Source: Megaustenia siamemsis (lineage: Eukaryota; Mollusca; Gastropoda; Stylommatophora; Ariophantidae). Taken from it: 64,000 nucleotides of DNA. This document shows, one piece after another, positions 9,225 to 20,844 of this stretch. The notes beneath the pieces were generated by a model. That model did not search any database and had not been told where the DNA came from. It was given only the letters and a program-made list of their open reading frames with translations. Both the position numbers and the translations under genes were made by a program. The stretch lies in assembly GCA_032433765.1 (NCBI GenBank), contig JAVIAB010000025.1:41476148-41540147 (forward strand). Reading direction: 5' to 3'. Within the stretch, counting starts at the first letter, position 1. Every line of letters starts with the position of its first letter.

Positions 9225-9460
9225 TTTCTGATCAAAATCCTTTCACTTTTTGCTTCTTCTCTATCTAGCATGATGCCTACTCCTCTTTTGTGTGGTTCCT
9301 CCAGAGTAAATTACATTTCAACTATCGAGTTGTTAAAATCATGTTCCTCTCCTTGTCATTTCACACAGTCCCAGGACGTTTAATTTTATTCTGTTCATTT
9401 CTTGACTGATGCCTTCTAGCTTGTTAACCTGGGATGTTGATCTAATGTTCAAAGTTCCTA
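9225..9460 (-). pseudogene. LINE endonuclease (APE) N-terminal fragment
   Basis: Minus strand reads VGTLNIRSTSQVNKLEGISQ, then EMNRIKLNVLGLCEMTR, and in another frame YSGGTTQKRGVGIML. These match the start of apurinic-like endonuclease domains of RTE-type LINEs (IGTWNVRTL...KLE...EM.RL.IDVLGICETRW; YSGG....GVGIML). Frameshifts are present. It directly abuts a plus-strand LINE-A 3' end, an arrangement expected from 5' inversion during insertion. Confidence 0.75.
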
Positions 9461-9598
9461 CAAGGAAAGAAGATACTAGATAGCTTGCTCCCATGGCACG
9501 GAAAACAGTCAACAACAGAATTTATACGAAATACTGTGAGGAAGAGTGACATTATCGCCTACGCCAACCATTCTGGTACATGATGATGATGATGATGA
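9461..9598 (+). pseudogene. LINE-A-related 3' end
   Basis: Encodes KKILDSLLPWHGKQSTTEFI-like sequence, then DIIAYANHSGT, then a TGATGATGATGATG tail. Very similar to the 3' ends at 26460-26620 and 27700-27800 (minus). Confidence 0.8.
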
Positions 9599-9854
9599 CA
9601 TTGTTTACGATTCAATAAATTAAATGTCGTATGGACTTAGAAGATATTTCTAAAGAGAATATGCAAAGAAATTAAGTTATTGTGTTTTATTTTACGACAG
9701 CAATAGAGGTTGTATTGACTTTCTTACACAACCTTGAGAGTATTATACCATCGGCAGTTGCCTTCAACACTATTAAAGCGACCGCTTGCTATACAGTTTA
9801 TAGACTCACAGACGATCATAAAAGTATTTATGTGTAATATGAGTCTTTTGAATG
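9599..9854. other. Unassigned AT-rich spacer
   Basis: No recognisable coding, repeat or SINE sequence. Confidence 0.4.
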
Positions 9855-9912
9855 TAAAAAAAAGTTAAAGTAAAGTATCCCCGTCACGCCTAGTGGCGTA
9901 TAGGGAAATATG
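9855..9912 (-). mobile_element. SINE1 3'-end fragment
   Basis: AAAAAAAAGTTAAAGTAAAGTATCCCCGTCACGCCTAGTGGCGTATAGGGAA-type sequence matches only the 3' part of SINE1 in minus orientation; the tRNA head is missing. It runs into family Y. Confidence 0.75.
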
Positions 9913-9924
9913 TTTTCTTTTTCG

Positions 9925-10345
9925 GTTTGCTGCTTGCTTGCGTTCCCCCGATGACTAAAGGAATACACCGCCTCATCATCCGCCCTTAAGAAGACGTTAA
10001 GTTGGCGTGTCTAAGTTGTGTTGTAGTTTGCAGTAAAACTTAAATATTTGCACCTTTCGTCCCAACACATCCGACTTCAGCATGTTGTTTTTGAGTACCG
10101 GGTTGTCTTCCCTCTTCGATCCCTACTCATTTGGCCAGACTAGACAGGTTAGACTCTTACTGAACCCACCACGGAGAGGTGGAGTTGGTTCTGGTTCATC
10201 GATCCTGTGACAAGCTATCAGCTATGGGTCGCTGACATTCTCCACCTCTGGGAGACAACTCTGCCTGCTTTTCCGGTTTTAAACCTCTGCATACTTCATC
10301 CATTCATTCCGTGACCACGTGTTTGAATCTCCCGACTGAGAGCCC
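9925..10345 (+). repeat. Interspersed family Y, copy 1
   Basis: About 360 bp shared with 47683-48050. Landmarks: TGCTTGCTTGCGTTCCCCCGATGAC, CTCATCATCCGCCCTTAA, ACATCCGACTTCAGCA, CTTCGATCCCTACTC, CCAGACTAGACAGGTTAG and CAGCTATGGGTCGCTGACA (spaced along the element). Both copies are in the same orientation. No coding domain or tRNA boxes that I can see; class unknown. Confidence 0.8.
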
Positions 10346-10469
10346 GTCACGGTAATTGTTTCATTCCATTTTGTCTTTGAAATCACTTGAGGTCAACACA
10401 TAGATGAGATATTTGAGAAAAGTGTTTGGAGGGACCAGAAGAGGCAGAATTATAAATGATGTCATAAGA

Positions 10470-13400
10470 GAAAGACTTGACGCTGAATCAATTGTATAGA
10501 AAGACTTGACACTGAATTAATTATATAGAAAGACTTGACACTGAATCAATTATATAGAAAGACTTGACACTGAATCAATTATATAGAAAGACTTGACACT
10601 GAATCAATTATATAGAAAGACTTGACACTGAATCAATTATATAGAAAGACTTGACACTGAATCAATTATATAGAAAGATTTGACACTGAATCAATTATAT
10701 AGAAAGATTTGACACTGAATCAATTATATAGAAAGATTTGACACTGAATCAATTATATAGAAAGATTTGACACTGAATCAATTATATAGAAAGATTTGAC
10801 ACTGAATCAATTATATAGAAAGATTTGACACTGAATCAATTATATAGAAAGATTTGACACTGAATCAATTATATAGAAAGATTTGACACTGAATCAATTA
10901 TATAGAAAGATTTGACACTGAATCAATTATATAGAAAGATTTGACACTGAATCAATTATATAGAAAGATTTGACACTGAATCAATTATATAGAAAGATTT
11001 GACACTGAATCAATTATATAGAAAGATTTGACACTGAATCAATTATATAGAAAGATTTGACACTGAATCAATTATATAGAAAGATTTGACACTGAATCAA
11101 TTATATAGAAAGATTTGACACTGAATCAATTATATAGAAAGATTTGACACTGAATCAATTATATAGAAAGACTTGACACTGAATCAATTATATAGAAAGA
11201 TTTGACACTGAATCAATTATATAGAAAGATTTGACACTGAATCAATTATATAGAAAGATTTGACACTGAATCAATTATATAGAAAGATTTGACACTGAAT
11301 CAATTATATAGAAAGACTTGACACTGAATCAATTATATAGAAAGACTTGACACTGAATCAATTATATAGAAAGATTTGACACTGAATCAATTATATAGAA
11401 AGATTTGACACTGAATCAATTATATAGAAAGACTTGACACTGAATCAGTTATATAGAAAGACTTGACACTGAATCAATTGTATAGAAAGACTTGACACTG
11501 AATCAATTATATAGAAAGATTTGACACTGAATCAATTATATAGAAAGATTTGACACTGAATCAATTATATAGAAAGATTTGACACTGAATCAATTATATA
11601 GAAAGACTTGACACTGAATCAATTATATAGAAAGACTTGACACTGAATCAATTATATAGAAAGATTTGACACTGAATCAGTTATATAGAAAGACTTGACA
11701 CTGAATCAATTATATAGAAAGACTTGACACTGAATCAATTATATAGAAAGACTTGACACTGAATCAATTATATAGAAAGACTTGACACTGAATCAATTGT
11801 ATAGAAAGACTTGACACTGAATCAATTATATAGAAAGATTTGACACTGAATCAATTATATAGAAAGATTTGACACTGAATCAATTATATAGAAAGATTTG
11901 ACACTGAATCAATTATATAGAAAGACTTGACACTGAATCAATTATATAGAAAGATTTGACACTGAATCATTATATAGAAAGATTTGACACTGAATCAATT
12001 ATATAGAAAGATTTGACACTGAATCAATTATATAGAAAGATTTGACACTGAATCAATTATATAGAAAGATTTGACACTGAATCAATTATATAGAAAGATT
12101 TGACACTGAATCAATTATATAGAAAGATTTGACACTGAATCATTATATAGAAAGACTTGACACTGAATCAATTATATAGAAAGACTTGACACTGAATCAA
12201 TTATATAGAAAGATTTGACACTGAATCAATTGTATAGAAAGACTTGACACTGAATCATTATATAGAAAGACTTGACACTGAATCAATTATATAGAAAGAT
12301 TTGACACTGAATCAATTATATAGAAAGATTTGACACTGAATCAATTATATAGAAAGATTTGACACTGAATCAATTATATAGAAAGATTTGACACTGAATC
12401 AATTATATAGAAAGATTTGACACTGAATCAATTATATAGAAAGATTTGACACTGAATCAATTATATAGAAAGATTTGACACTGAATCAATTATATAGAAA
12501 GACTTGACACTGAATCAATTATATAGAAAGACTTGACACTGAATCAATTATATAGAAAGATTTGACACTGAATCAATTATATAGAAAGATTTGACACTGA
12601 ATCAATTATATAGAAAGACTTGACACTGAATCAATTATATAGAAAGATTTGACAGTGAATCAATTGTATAGAAAGACTTGACACTGAATCAATTGTATAG
12701 AAAGATTTGACACTGAATCAATTATATAGAAAGACTTGACACTGAATCAATTATATAGAAAGATTTGACAGTGAATCAATTATATAGAAAGATTTGACAG
12801 TGAATCAATTATATAGAAAGACTTGACACTGAATCAATTATATAGAAAGATTTGACAGTGAATCAATTATATAGAAAGACTTGACACTGAATCAATTATA
12901 TAGAAAGATTTGACACTGAATCAATTATATAGAAAGACTTGACACTGAATCAATTATATAGAAAGACTTGACACTGAATCAATTGTATAGAAAGACTTGA
13001 CACTGAATCAATTATATAGAAAGACTTGACACTGAATCAATTGTATAGAAAGACTTGACACTGAATCATTATATAGAAAGACTTGACACTGAATCAATTA
13101 TATAGAAAGATTTGACACTGAATCAATTATATAGAAAGATTTGACACTGAATCAATTATATAGAAAGACTTGACACTGAATCAATTATATAGAAAGATTT
13201 GACACTGAATCAATTATATAGAAAGATTTGACACTGAATCAATTATATAGAAAGATTTGACACTGAATCAATTATATAGAAAGACTTGACACTGAATCAA
13301 TTATATAGAAAGATTTGACACTGAATCAATTATATAGAAAGATTTGACACTGAATCAATTATATAGAAAGATTGACACTGAATCAATTATATAGAAAGAT

Positions 13401-16400
13401 TTGACACTGAATCAATTATATAGAAAGATTTGACACTGAATCAATTATATAGAAAGATTTGACACTGAATCAATTATATAGAAAGACTTGACACTGAATC
13501 AATTATATAGAAAGACTTGACACTGAATCAATTATATAGAAAGACTTGACACTGAATCAATTATATAGAAAGACTTGACACTGAATCAATTATATAGAAA
13601 GACTTGACACTGAATCAATTATATAGAAAGACTTGACACTGAATCAATTATATAGAAAGACTTGACACTGAATCAATTATATAGAAAGACTTGACACTGA
13701 ATCAATTATATAGAAAGACTTGACACTGAATCAATTATATAGAAAGACTTGACACTGAATCAATTATATAGAAAGATTTGACACTGAATCAATTATATAG
13801 AAAGACTTGACACTGAATCAATTATATAGAAAGACTTGACACTGAATCAATTATATAGAAAGACTTGACACTGAATCAATTATATAGAAAGACTTGACAC
13901 TGAATCAATTATATAGAAAGACTTGACACTGAATCAATTATATAGAAAGACTTGACACTGAATCAATTATATAGAAAGACTTGACACTGAATCAATTATA
14001 TAGAAAGACTTGACACTGAATCAATTATATAGAAAGACTTGACACTGAATCAATTATATAGAAAGACTTGACACTGAATCAATTATATAGAAAGACTTGA
14101 CACTGAATCAATTATATAGAAAGACTTGACACTGAATCAATTATATAGAAAGACTTGACACTGAATCAATTATATAGAAAGACTTGACACTGAATCAATT
14201 ATATAGAAAGACTTGACACTGAATCAATTATATAGAAAGACTTGACAGTGAATCAATTATATAGAAAGACTTGACACTGAATCAATTATATAGAAAGATT
14301 GACACTGAATCAATTATATAGAAAGACTTGACACTGAATCAATTATATAGAAAGACTTGACACTGAATCAATTATATAGAAAGACTTGACACTGAATCAA
14401 TTATATAGAAAGACTTGACACTGAATCAATTATATAGAAAGACTTGACACTGAATCAATTATATAGAAAGACTTGACACTGAATCAATTATAGAAAGATT
14501 TGACACTGAATCAATTATATAGAAAGACTTGACACTGAATCAATTATATAGAAAGACTTGACACTGAATCAATTATATAGAAAGACTTGACACTGAATCA
14601 ATTATATAGAAAGATTGACACTGAATCAATTATATAGAAAGATTTGACACTGAATCAATTATATAGAAAGATTGACACTGAATCAATTATATAGAAAGAT
14701 TTGACACTGAATCAATTATATAGAAAGATTTGACACTGAATCAATTATATAGAAAGATTTGACACTGAATCAATTATATAGAAAGATTTGACACTGAATC
14801 AATTATATAGAAAGATTTGACACTGAATCAATTATATAGAAAGATTTGACACTGAATCAATTATATAGAAAGATTTGACACTGAATCAATTATATAGAAA
14901 GATTGACACTGAATCAATTATATAGAAAGATTGACACTGAATCAATTATATAGAAAGACTTGACACTGAATCAATTATATAGAAAGACTTGACACTGAAT
15001 CAATTATATAGAAAGACTTGACACTGAATCAATTATATAGAAAGACTTGACACTGAATCAATTATATAGAAAGACTTGACACTGAATCAATTATATAGAA
15101 AGACTTGACACTGAATCAATTATATAGAAAGACTTGACACTGAATCAATTATATAGAAAGACTTGACACTGAATCAATTATATAGAAAGACTTGACACTG
15201 AATCAATTATATAGAAAGACTTGACACTGAATCAATTATATAGAAAGACTTGACACTGAATCAATTATATAGAAAGACTTGACACTGAATCAATTATATA
15301 GAAAGACTTGACACTGAATCAATTATATAGAAAGACTTGACACTGAATCAATTATATAGAAAGACTTGACACTGAATCAATTATATAGAAAGACTTGACA
15401 CTGAATCAATTATATAGAAAGACTTGACACTGAATCAATTATATAGAAAGACTTGACACTGAATCAATTATATAGAAAGACTTGACACTGAATCAATTAT
15501 ATAGAAAGACTTGACACTGAATCAATTATATAGAAAGACTTGACACTGAATCAATTATATAGAAAGACTTGACACTGAATCAATTATATAGAAAGACTTG
15601 ACACTGAATCAATTATATAGAAAGACTTGACACTGAATCAATTATATAGAAAGACTTGACACTGAATCAATTATATAGAAAGACTTGACACTGAATCAAT
15701 TATATAGAAAGACTTGACACTGAATCAATTATATAGAAAGACTTGACACTGAATCAATTATATAGAAAGACTTGACACTGAATCAATTATATAGAAAGAC
15801 TTGACACTGAATCAATTATATAGAAAGACTTGACACTGAATCAATTATATAGAAAGACTTGACACTGAATCAATTATATAGAAAGACTTGACACTGAATC
15901 AATTATATAGAAAGACTTGACACTGAATCAATTATATAGAAAGACTTGACACTGAATCAATTATATAGAAAGACTTGACACTGAATCAATTATATAGAAA
16001 GACTTGACACTGAATCAATTATATAGAAAGACTTGACACTGAATCAATTATATAGAAAGACTTTGACACTGAATCAATTATATAGAAAGACTGACACTGA
16101 ATCAATTATATAGAAAGACTTGACACTGAATCAATTATATAGAAAGACTTGACACTGAATCAATTATATAGAAAGACTTGACACTGAATCAATTATATAG
16201 AAAGATTTGACACTGAATCAATTATATAGAAAGATTGACAGTGAATCAATTATATAGAAAGATTTGACAGTGAATCAATTATATAGAAAGACTTGACACT
16301 GAATCAATTATATAGAAAGACTTGACACTGAATCAATATATAGAAAGACTTGACACTGAATCAATTATATAGAAAGACTTGACACTGAATCAATTATATA

Positions 16401-17305
16401 GAAAGACTTGACACTGAATCAATTATATAGAAAGACTTGACACTGAATCAATTATATAGAAAGACTTGACACTGAATCAATTATATAGAAAGACTTGACA
16501 CTGAATCAATTATATAGAAAGACTTGACACTGAATCAATTATATAGAAAGACTTGACACTGAATCAATTATATAGAAAGACTTGACACTGAATCAATTAT
16601 ATAGAAAGATTTGACACTGAATCAATTATATAGAAAGACTTGACACTGAATCAATTATATAGAAAGATTGACACTGAATCAATTATATAGAAAGACTTGA
16701 CACTGAATCAATTATATAGAAAGACTTGACACTGAATCAATTATATAGAAAGACTTGACACTGAATCAATTATATAGAAAGACTTGACACTGAATCAATT
16801 ATATAGAAAGACTTGACACTGAATCAATTATATAGAAAGACTTGACACTGAATCAATTATATAGAAAGACTTGACACTGAATCAATTATATAGAAAGATT
16901 TGACACTGAATCAATTATATAGAAAGATTTGACACTGAATCAATTATATAGAAAGACTTGACACTGAATCAATTATATAGAAAGACTTGACACTGAATCA
17001 ATTATATAGAAAGACTTGACACTGAATCAATTATATAGAAAGACTTGACACTGAATCAATTATATAGAAAGACTTGACACTGAATCAATTATATAGAAAG
17101 ACTTGACACTGAATCAATTATATAGAAAGACTTGACACTGAATCAATTATATAGAAAGACTTGACACTGAATCAATTATATAGAAAGACTTGACACTGAA
17201 TCAATTATATAGAAAGATTGACACTGAATCAATTATATAGAAAGACTTGACACTGAATCAATTATAGAATGACTGAGAAAGACTTGACACTGAATCAATT
17301 GTATA
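10470..17305. repeat. 29-bp satellite array, about 235 copies
   Basis: Unit AGAAAGA(C/T)TTGACACTGAA followed by TCAATTATAT; 29 bp exactly. Two main variants (GACTTGAC, GATTTGAC) and a rarer GACAGTG form occur in patches. The T form dominates about 10670-13470 and the C form is almost pure at 13485-14270 and 14940-16070. Occasional 28-bp units lack one T or one A. It is the largest array in the window. A 3-bp AGA lies one unit apart in the flanking LINE sequence. Confidence 0.98.
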
Positions 17306-17323
17306 GACTACATACAGAGACAT

Positions 17324-17575
17324 GGGAGCCGCGATAGCTCAGCGGTTAGTGAACTGGACTACAAAGGACAAGAGGTCGGGTTCCATCCTGACGGCTTCCA
17401 GGTTCACCCAGCCTACATGAGTACCGGATTTTTTTCTGGGAAGTAAAGCGGCACGGGCGTAATACCGACCACATTATCCCAAAAATCATGTGCCGAAGGT
17501 CTGTAAAAATTATGTTCGCTAAAACCATATTCCCTATACGCCACTTGGCGTGACGGTGCGCCTTACTTTTTTTTT
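17324..17575 (+). mobile_element. SINE1, full length with 13-bp TSD
   Basis: Starts GGGAGCCGCGATAGCTCAGC; A box TAGCTCAGCGG at 17335-17345, B box GGGTTCCATCC at 17378-17388, T-rich 3' end. Target duplications ACATACAGAGACA (17310-17322) and ACATACAGGGACA (17576-17588) differ at one base. A tRNA-derived, pol III-type retroposon, moved by LINE machinery in trans. Confidence 0.92.
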
Positions 17576-17754
17576 ACATACAGGGACAACAAATGAAATG
17601 GTTTGCTCATATAGAAAGAATGACAAGAGAATCCACACAACATAAAAACGTATATTAAAACAGGAAACAGACACATAAATGCGGTGCTGCGGCAAAGCTG
17701 GTAGCAAGGAACAAGTAGTGGGTGTCAAGTAGACATCTACAACGTAGAAGACTT

Positions 17755-18600
17755 CTTCTTCTTCTTCTCTCCTTCCTCATTTACCTTCCAGCGTCGAGGT
17801 GAGATATAATGGGTAGTCTTTTGCTCTTCTGTTCGCCTCTACTGCTGTTATGTTTCCTAGTGCTTCTAATATTCCATCAATCCATCTTTTGTTCTTTTCT
17901 TGGCCTCTCCTGCTGTTATGTTTCCTAGTGCTTCTAATATTCCATCAATCCATCTTTTGTTCTTTTCTTGGCCTCTCCTGCTGTTATGTTTCCTAGTGCT
18001 TCTAATATTCCATCAATCCATCTTTTGTTCTTTTCTTGGCCTCTCCTGCTGTTATGTTTCCTAGTGCTTCTAATATTCCATCAATCCATCTTTTGTTCTT
18101 TTCTTGGCCTCTCCTGCTGTTATATTTCCTAGTGCTTCTAATATTCCATCAATCCATCTTTTGTTCTTTTCTTGGCCTCTGCTGCTGTTATGTTTCCTAG
18201 TGTTTCTAATATTCCATCAATCCATCTTTTGCTCTTCTGTTGACCTCTACTGCTGTTATGTTTCCTAGTGCTTCTAATATTCCGCCAATCCATATTTTTC
18301 TTAGTCGACCCTCCCTTGGGTCTGGTGTTCTCGCAACGTTTATTGAAGGCTCGTTGTGTTGTATTTTGATCTTTGCCTTGTAGCGTGACCAAACCATTTT
18401 ATCTATTGTTTCTTTATATATTCTAAAGCGTGGGTCATTCCTAGCTTTTTTCTCAGTTCTTCATTTCTGATCTTATCTCTCAGTCTGTTTCCTGTCATTC
18501 GTCTAACACATTTCATCTCTGTAAAGGTTATATTTCTTATTGTTCTTGCATCTAGGGTCCAGGTCTGGCATTGGTAGCATAACGTTGGCACAACCTTATG
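17755..18600 (-). pseudogene. LINE-F fragment with a 68-bp array
   Basis: Minus strand: TLCYQCQTWTLDARTIRNIT, then EMKCVRRMTGNRLRDKIRNE, ELRKKLGMTHALEYI, a frame shift, KIQHNEPSINVARTPDPREG and WIGGILEALGNITAVE. It then enters the array and ends with a CTCGACGCTGGAAGG-type 3' end and a GAA tail (CTT run at 17751-17766). This is the longest LINE-F copy here. The order agrees with RTE-like RT C-termini. Non-functional. Confidence 0.85.
17812..18290. repeat. 68-bp minisatellite, about 7 copies, inside LINE-F
   Basis: TGTTTCCTAGTGCTTCTAAT recurs at 17851, 17919, 17987 and onward every 68 bp. Each unit amplifies the codons of DGILEALGNITAxEAKxRTK. In the unexpanded LINE-F at 4030-4110 the 6-mer AAAAGA occurs twice exactly 68 bp apart. 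Confidence 0.96.
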
Positions 18601-18604
18601 GTGA

Positions 18605-18815
18605 CAGCGTTACAAAAAATGAACGAAACAAAATCATGACGTTTCGGGTTATTTTGACCTTCTTCAGAAAACAAGAACAGCACAAACGGACAACGGAATG
18701 AAGATAAACTCTACTACATGTTCTGGAAAAGCGGGTCTATTAGATCAAAGAGAAATAAAGATTGGAGATAAGAAATGAAATAACAAAACGAAAGGGAAAT
18801 GGACTACATTATAAG
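18605..18815. other. Spacer with 'CCGAAAC/CTGAAGAAGG' motif, copy 2 (reverse)
   Basis: Reverse complement of 18637-18672 contains CTGAAGAAGGTC and CCCGAAACGTCATG, the same motif type as at 8190 and 40826. No coding frame. Confidence 0.45.
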
Positions 18816-18817
18816 AG

Positions 18818-19362
18818 AGTTATTGAGTTATTAAGTTATTTGCGGGTCATCATCATTGCAATCCTAACATGTCCATAGGTGCTCAGATCCCCTCCTCAGC
18901 AATTCACGCAGTGTCCAGCGACTGACGACTCCAGTTCTATGCTTGTTCTTATACGGCCATTAAGTTTCTCATTTCTGGCTGTGCCCATCTTAACTCTCAT
19001 TTTCATCATCCGAAGAAGTGACGTGGATCTGTGTTTGTCGAAGTCGTGTGCTCTTTCCACATCTCGAAGGGCATTGATGATGTCCACCCGATCCATCGGT
19101 TGCCCGTCCTCAACGACAGCGCAGCTAGCCAACCTGTCCGCTCTATCATTTCCCCGTACTCCCGCATGTCCAGGGACATAGACAAAGGTGACCTCACGTA
19201 TTTTAGATTTCTGCAACGACTCTACCCACTGCATGCGTACAGAGCCCGCCTCCACTTTTCTTATCATGCTCATCGAATCACTCAGTATACATGCGTGGGT
19301 GTAGTCTTGTGACTCTAACCATTTGAATGCCTTGGTCACTGCCATCACCTCCAATGTCATCT
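18818..19362 (-). CDS. LINE-D: RNase H domain and C-terminus, open frame
   Basis: An uninterrupted 154-residue frame at 19360-18896. MTLEVMAVTKAFKWLESQDY carries the RNase H catalytic Glu, then ACILSDSMSMIRKVEAGSVR with the catalytic Asp in SDS, then FVYVPGHAGVRGNDRADRLA with the His and last Asp. It continues LRMMKMRVKMGTARNEKLNG and stops shortly before a cysteine-rich tail frame (EHLWTC-like: STYGHVRIAMMM). RNase H removes the RNA strand after target-primed reverse transcription. All four catalytic positions except the first Asp, which lies upstream of the break, are visible. The 3' end is an AATAACTC octamer run at 18818-18843. The element is 5'-truncated, so this is a fragment despite being open. 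Confidence 0.75.
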
Positions 19363-19419
19363 AGACAATTATAAAAGAATATGCAATAAACTAAGCTAAA
19401 CAATGCAAACTTTAGCTGA

Positions 19420-19645
19420 AAAGTGAAGCACGGGGTATATTAAAGTAGGAGATTGAGGAAACGATCGTGGTAGACCCAGAGTAAGATGTACAGATAACAT
19501 GTGAGAAACGCTACAACATCATCAATTGACAAGAGTTGGGGGCTGCCAGAAGGGCTAGAGCTAGAACTGCGTATCTCCCTCGACATCCGAGCGGGTAAGA
19601 GAGGAAGTGACGTTATCCACTTCTGGTCTGCAATAGTTCATTATA
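19420..19645 (+). pseudogene. Degenerate LINE 3' fragment (tentative)
   Basis: Phrases like RGRPRVRCTDNM, LTRVGGCQKG and SPSTSERVREEVTLSTSG in different frames recall the RGRP.RW.DNI ... RAR.R..WR C-terminus of RTE-like proteins. Heavily decayed. Confidence 0.35.
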
Positions 19646-19691
19646 ACTCCACTCTTGTTGTTGCAGCGGAAGTTCCATCATCATCTTTCAA

Positions 19692-20172
19692 AAAACATGC
19701 GCACGAAAACATGCGCACAAAAACTTGCACACAAAAACTTGCACACAAAAAATTGCACACAAAAACATGCACACAAAAAATTGCACACAAAAATATGCGC
19801 ACAAAAACATGCGCACAAAAACATGCACACAAAAACTTGCACACACAAAAACATGCTTACAAAAACTTGCACACACAAAAACATGCACACAAAAACATGC
19901 GCACAAAAAATTGCACACAAAAATTTGCACACACAAAAACATGCACACAAAAACATGCACACAAAAAATTGCACACAAAAACATGCACACAAAAACATGC
20001 ACACAAAAACATGCGCACAAAAACATGCGCACAAAAACATGCACACAAAAACTTGCACACACAAAAACATGCTTACAAAAACATGCGCACAAAAACATGC
20101 ACACAAAAACTTGCACACACAAAAACATGCACACAAAAACATGCACACAAAAACATGCACACAAAAACAAGG
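19692..20172. repeat. 14-bp minisatellite (ACACAAAAACATGC type)
   Basis: About 33 units of (C/G)(A/C)ACAAAAACATG or CACAAAAACTTG; some units are 15-16 bp (CACACACAAAAACATGC). Because most units keep step, all three forward frames stay open for long stretches. These frames have no domain and I do not call a protein. Confidence 0.95.
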
Positions 20173-20469
20173 GATATAGCACTTGCCAAAATGTCAGCAC
20201 AACATCAGACCTGCCAACAACAAGATATCATTGTTACCTGGAAATCCACTTTTCCCATTCCACCCCAACTACTGCCAGGGACCATACGTTGCTAGGGTCG
20301 GATTTAGGCCAAGGCTAGATAAGCTACAGCTTAGGGCCTCACGATCCGTGGGGGAGCCTCACATGTGTTCTTATCGTCATGTATGATAAAGACCTTCACT
20401 TGTTCATTCTTTAACAGGGGTCGCAAAGTTTCATTTAACTTAGCCCAGCTTAGGTTTAAATTCAACTCT
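20173..20469. other. Spacer between 14-bp array and CTT tract
   Basis: No recognised gene. Sequence complexity is normal. Confidence 0.4.
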
Positions 20470-20776
20470 GCATCTTCTTCTTTCTTCTTCTTCTTCTTCC
20501 TCTTCCTCTTCTTCTTCTTCCTCTTCTTCTTCTGCTTCTTCCTCTTCTTCTTCTTCCTCTTCTTCTTCCTCTTCTTCTGCTTCTTCCTCTTCTTCTTCTT
20601 CCTCTTCTTCTTCCTCTTCTTCTTCTGCTTCTTCCTCTTCTTCCTCTTCTTCATCTGCTTCTTCCTCTTCTTCTTCTGCTTCTCCTCTTCTTCTTCTTCT
20701 CTTCTGCTTCTTCTTCTTCTTCCTCTTCTTCTTCTGCTTCTTCTTCTTCTTCCTCTTCTTCTTCTCTTCTTCTTCC

Positions 20777-20809
<33 letters not shown>

Positions 20810-20812
20810 TCT

Positions 20813-20844
<32 letters not shown>

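Larger units (their letters stand above)
10390..17660 (+). pseudogene. LINE-G RT C-terminus, split by a 6.8-kb array and SINE1
   Basis: Left remnant (10400-10490) reads MRYLRKVFGGTRRGRIINDV, then IRERLDAESIV. Right remnant (17300-17323 and 17576-17660) reads CIDYIQ, then GQQMKWFAHIERMTRESTQ. Together this is the standard RTE-like RT tail 'LR...G.TRRDRIRN..IR..L..ES...YI...Q.KWFGH..RM'. The codons for ERLDTESI have been amplified into the 29-bp array, and SINE1 later entered the right remnant. Confidence 0.8.

Noticed and set aside
10470..17305. CRISPR array
   Set aside because: Units are directly contiguous with no unique spacers, and the context is eukaryotic. The same applies to every array in the window.
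17324..17400. Functional tRNA gene
   Set aside because: A and B boxes are present, but the cloverleaf arms do not pair well, a family-specific body and tail follow, and TSDs flank it; it is a SINE.
18896..19360. Host RNase H gene
   Set aside because: Sequence context, truncated start, octamer tail and the second copy at 39016 show it is a LINE fragment.
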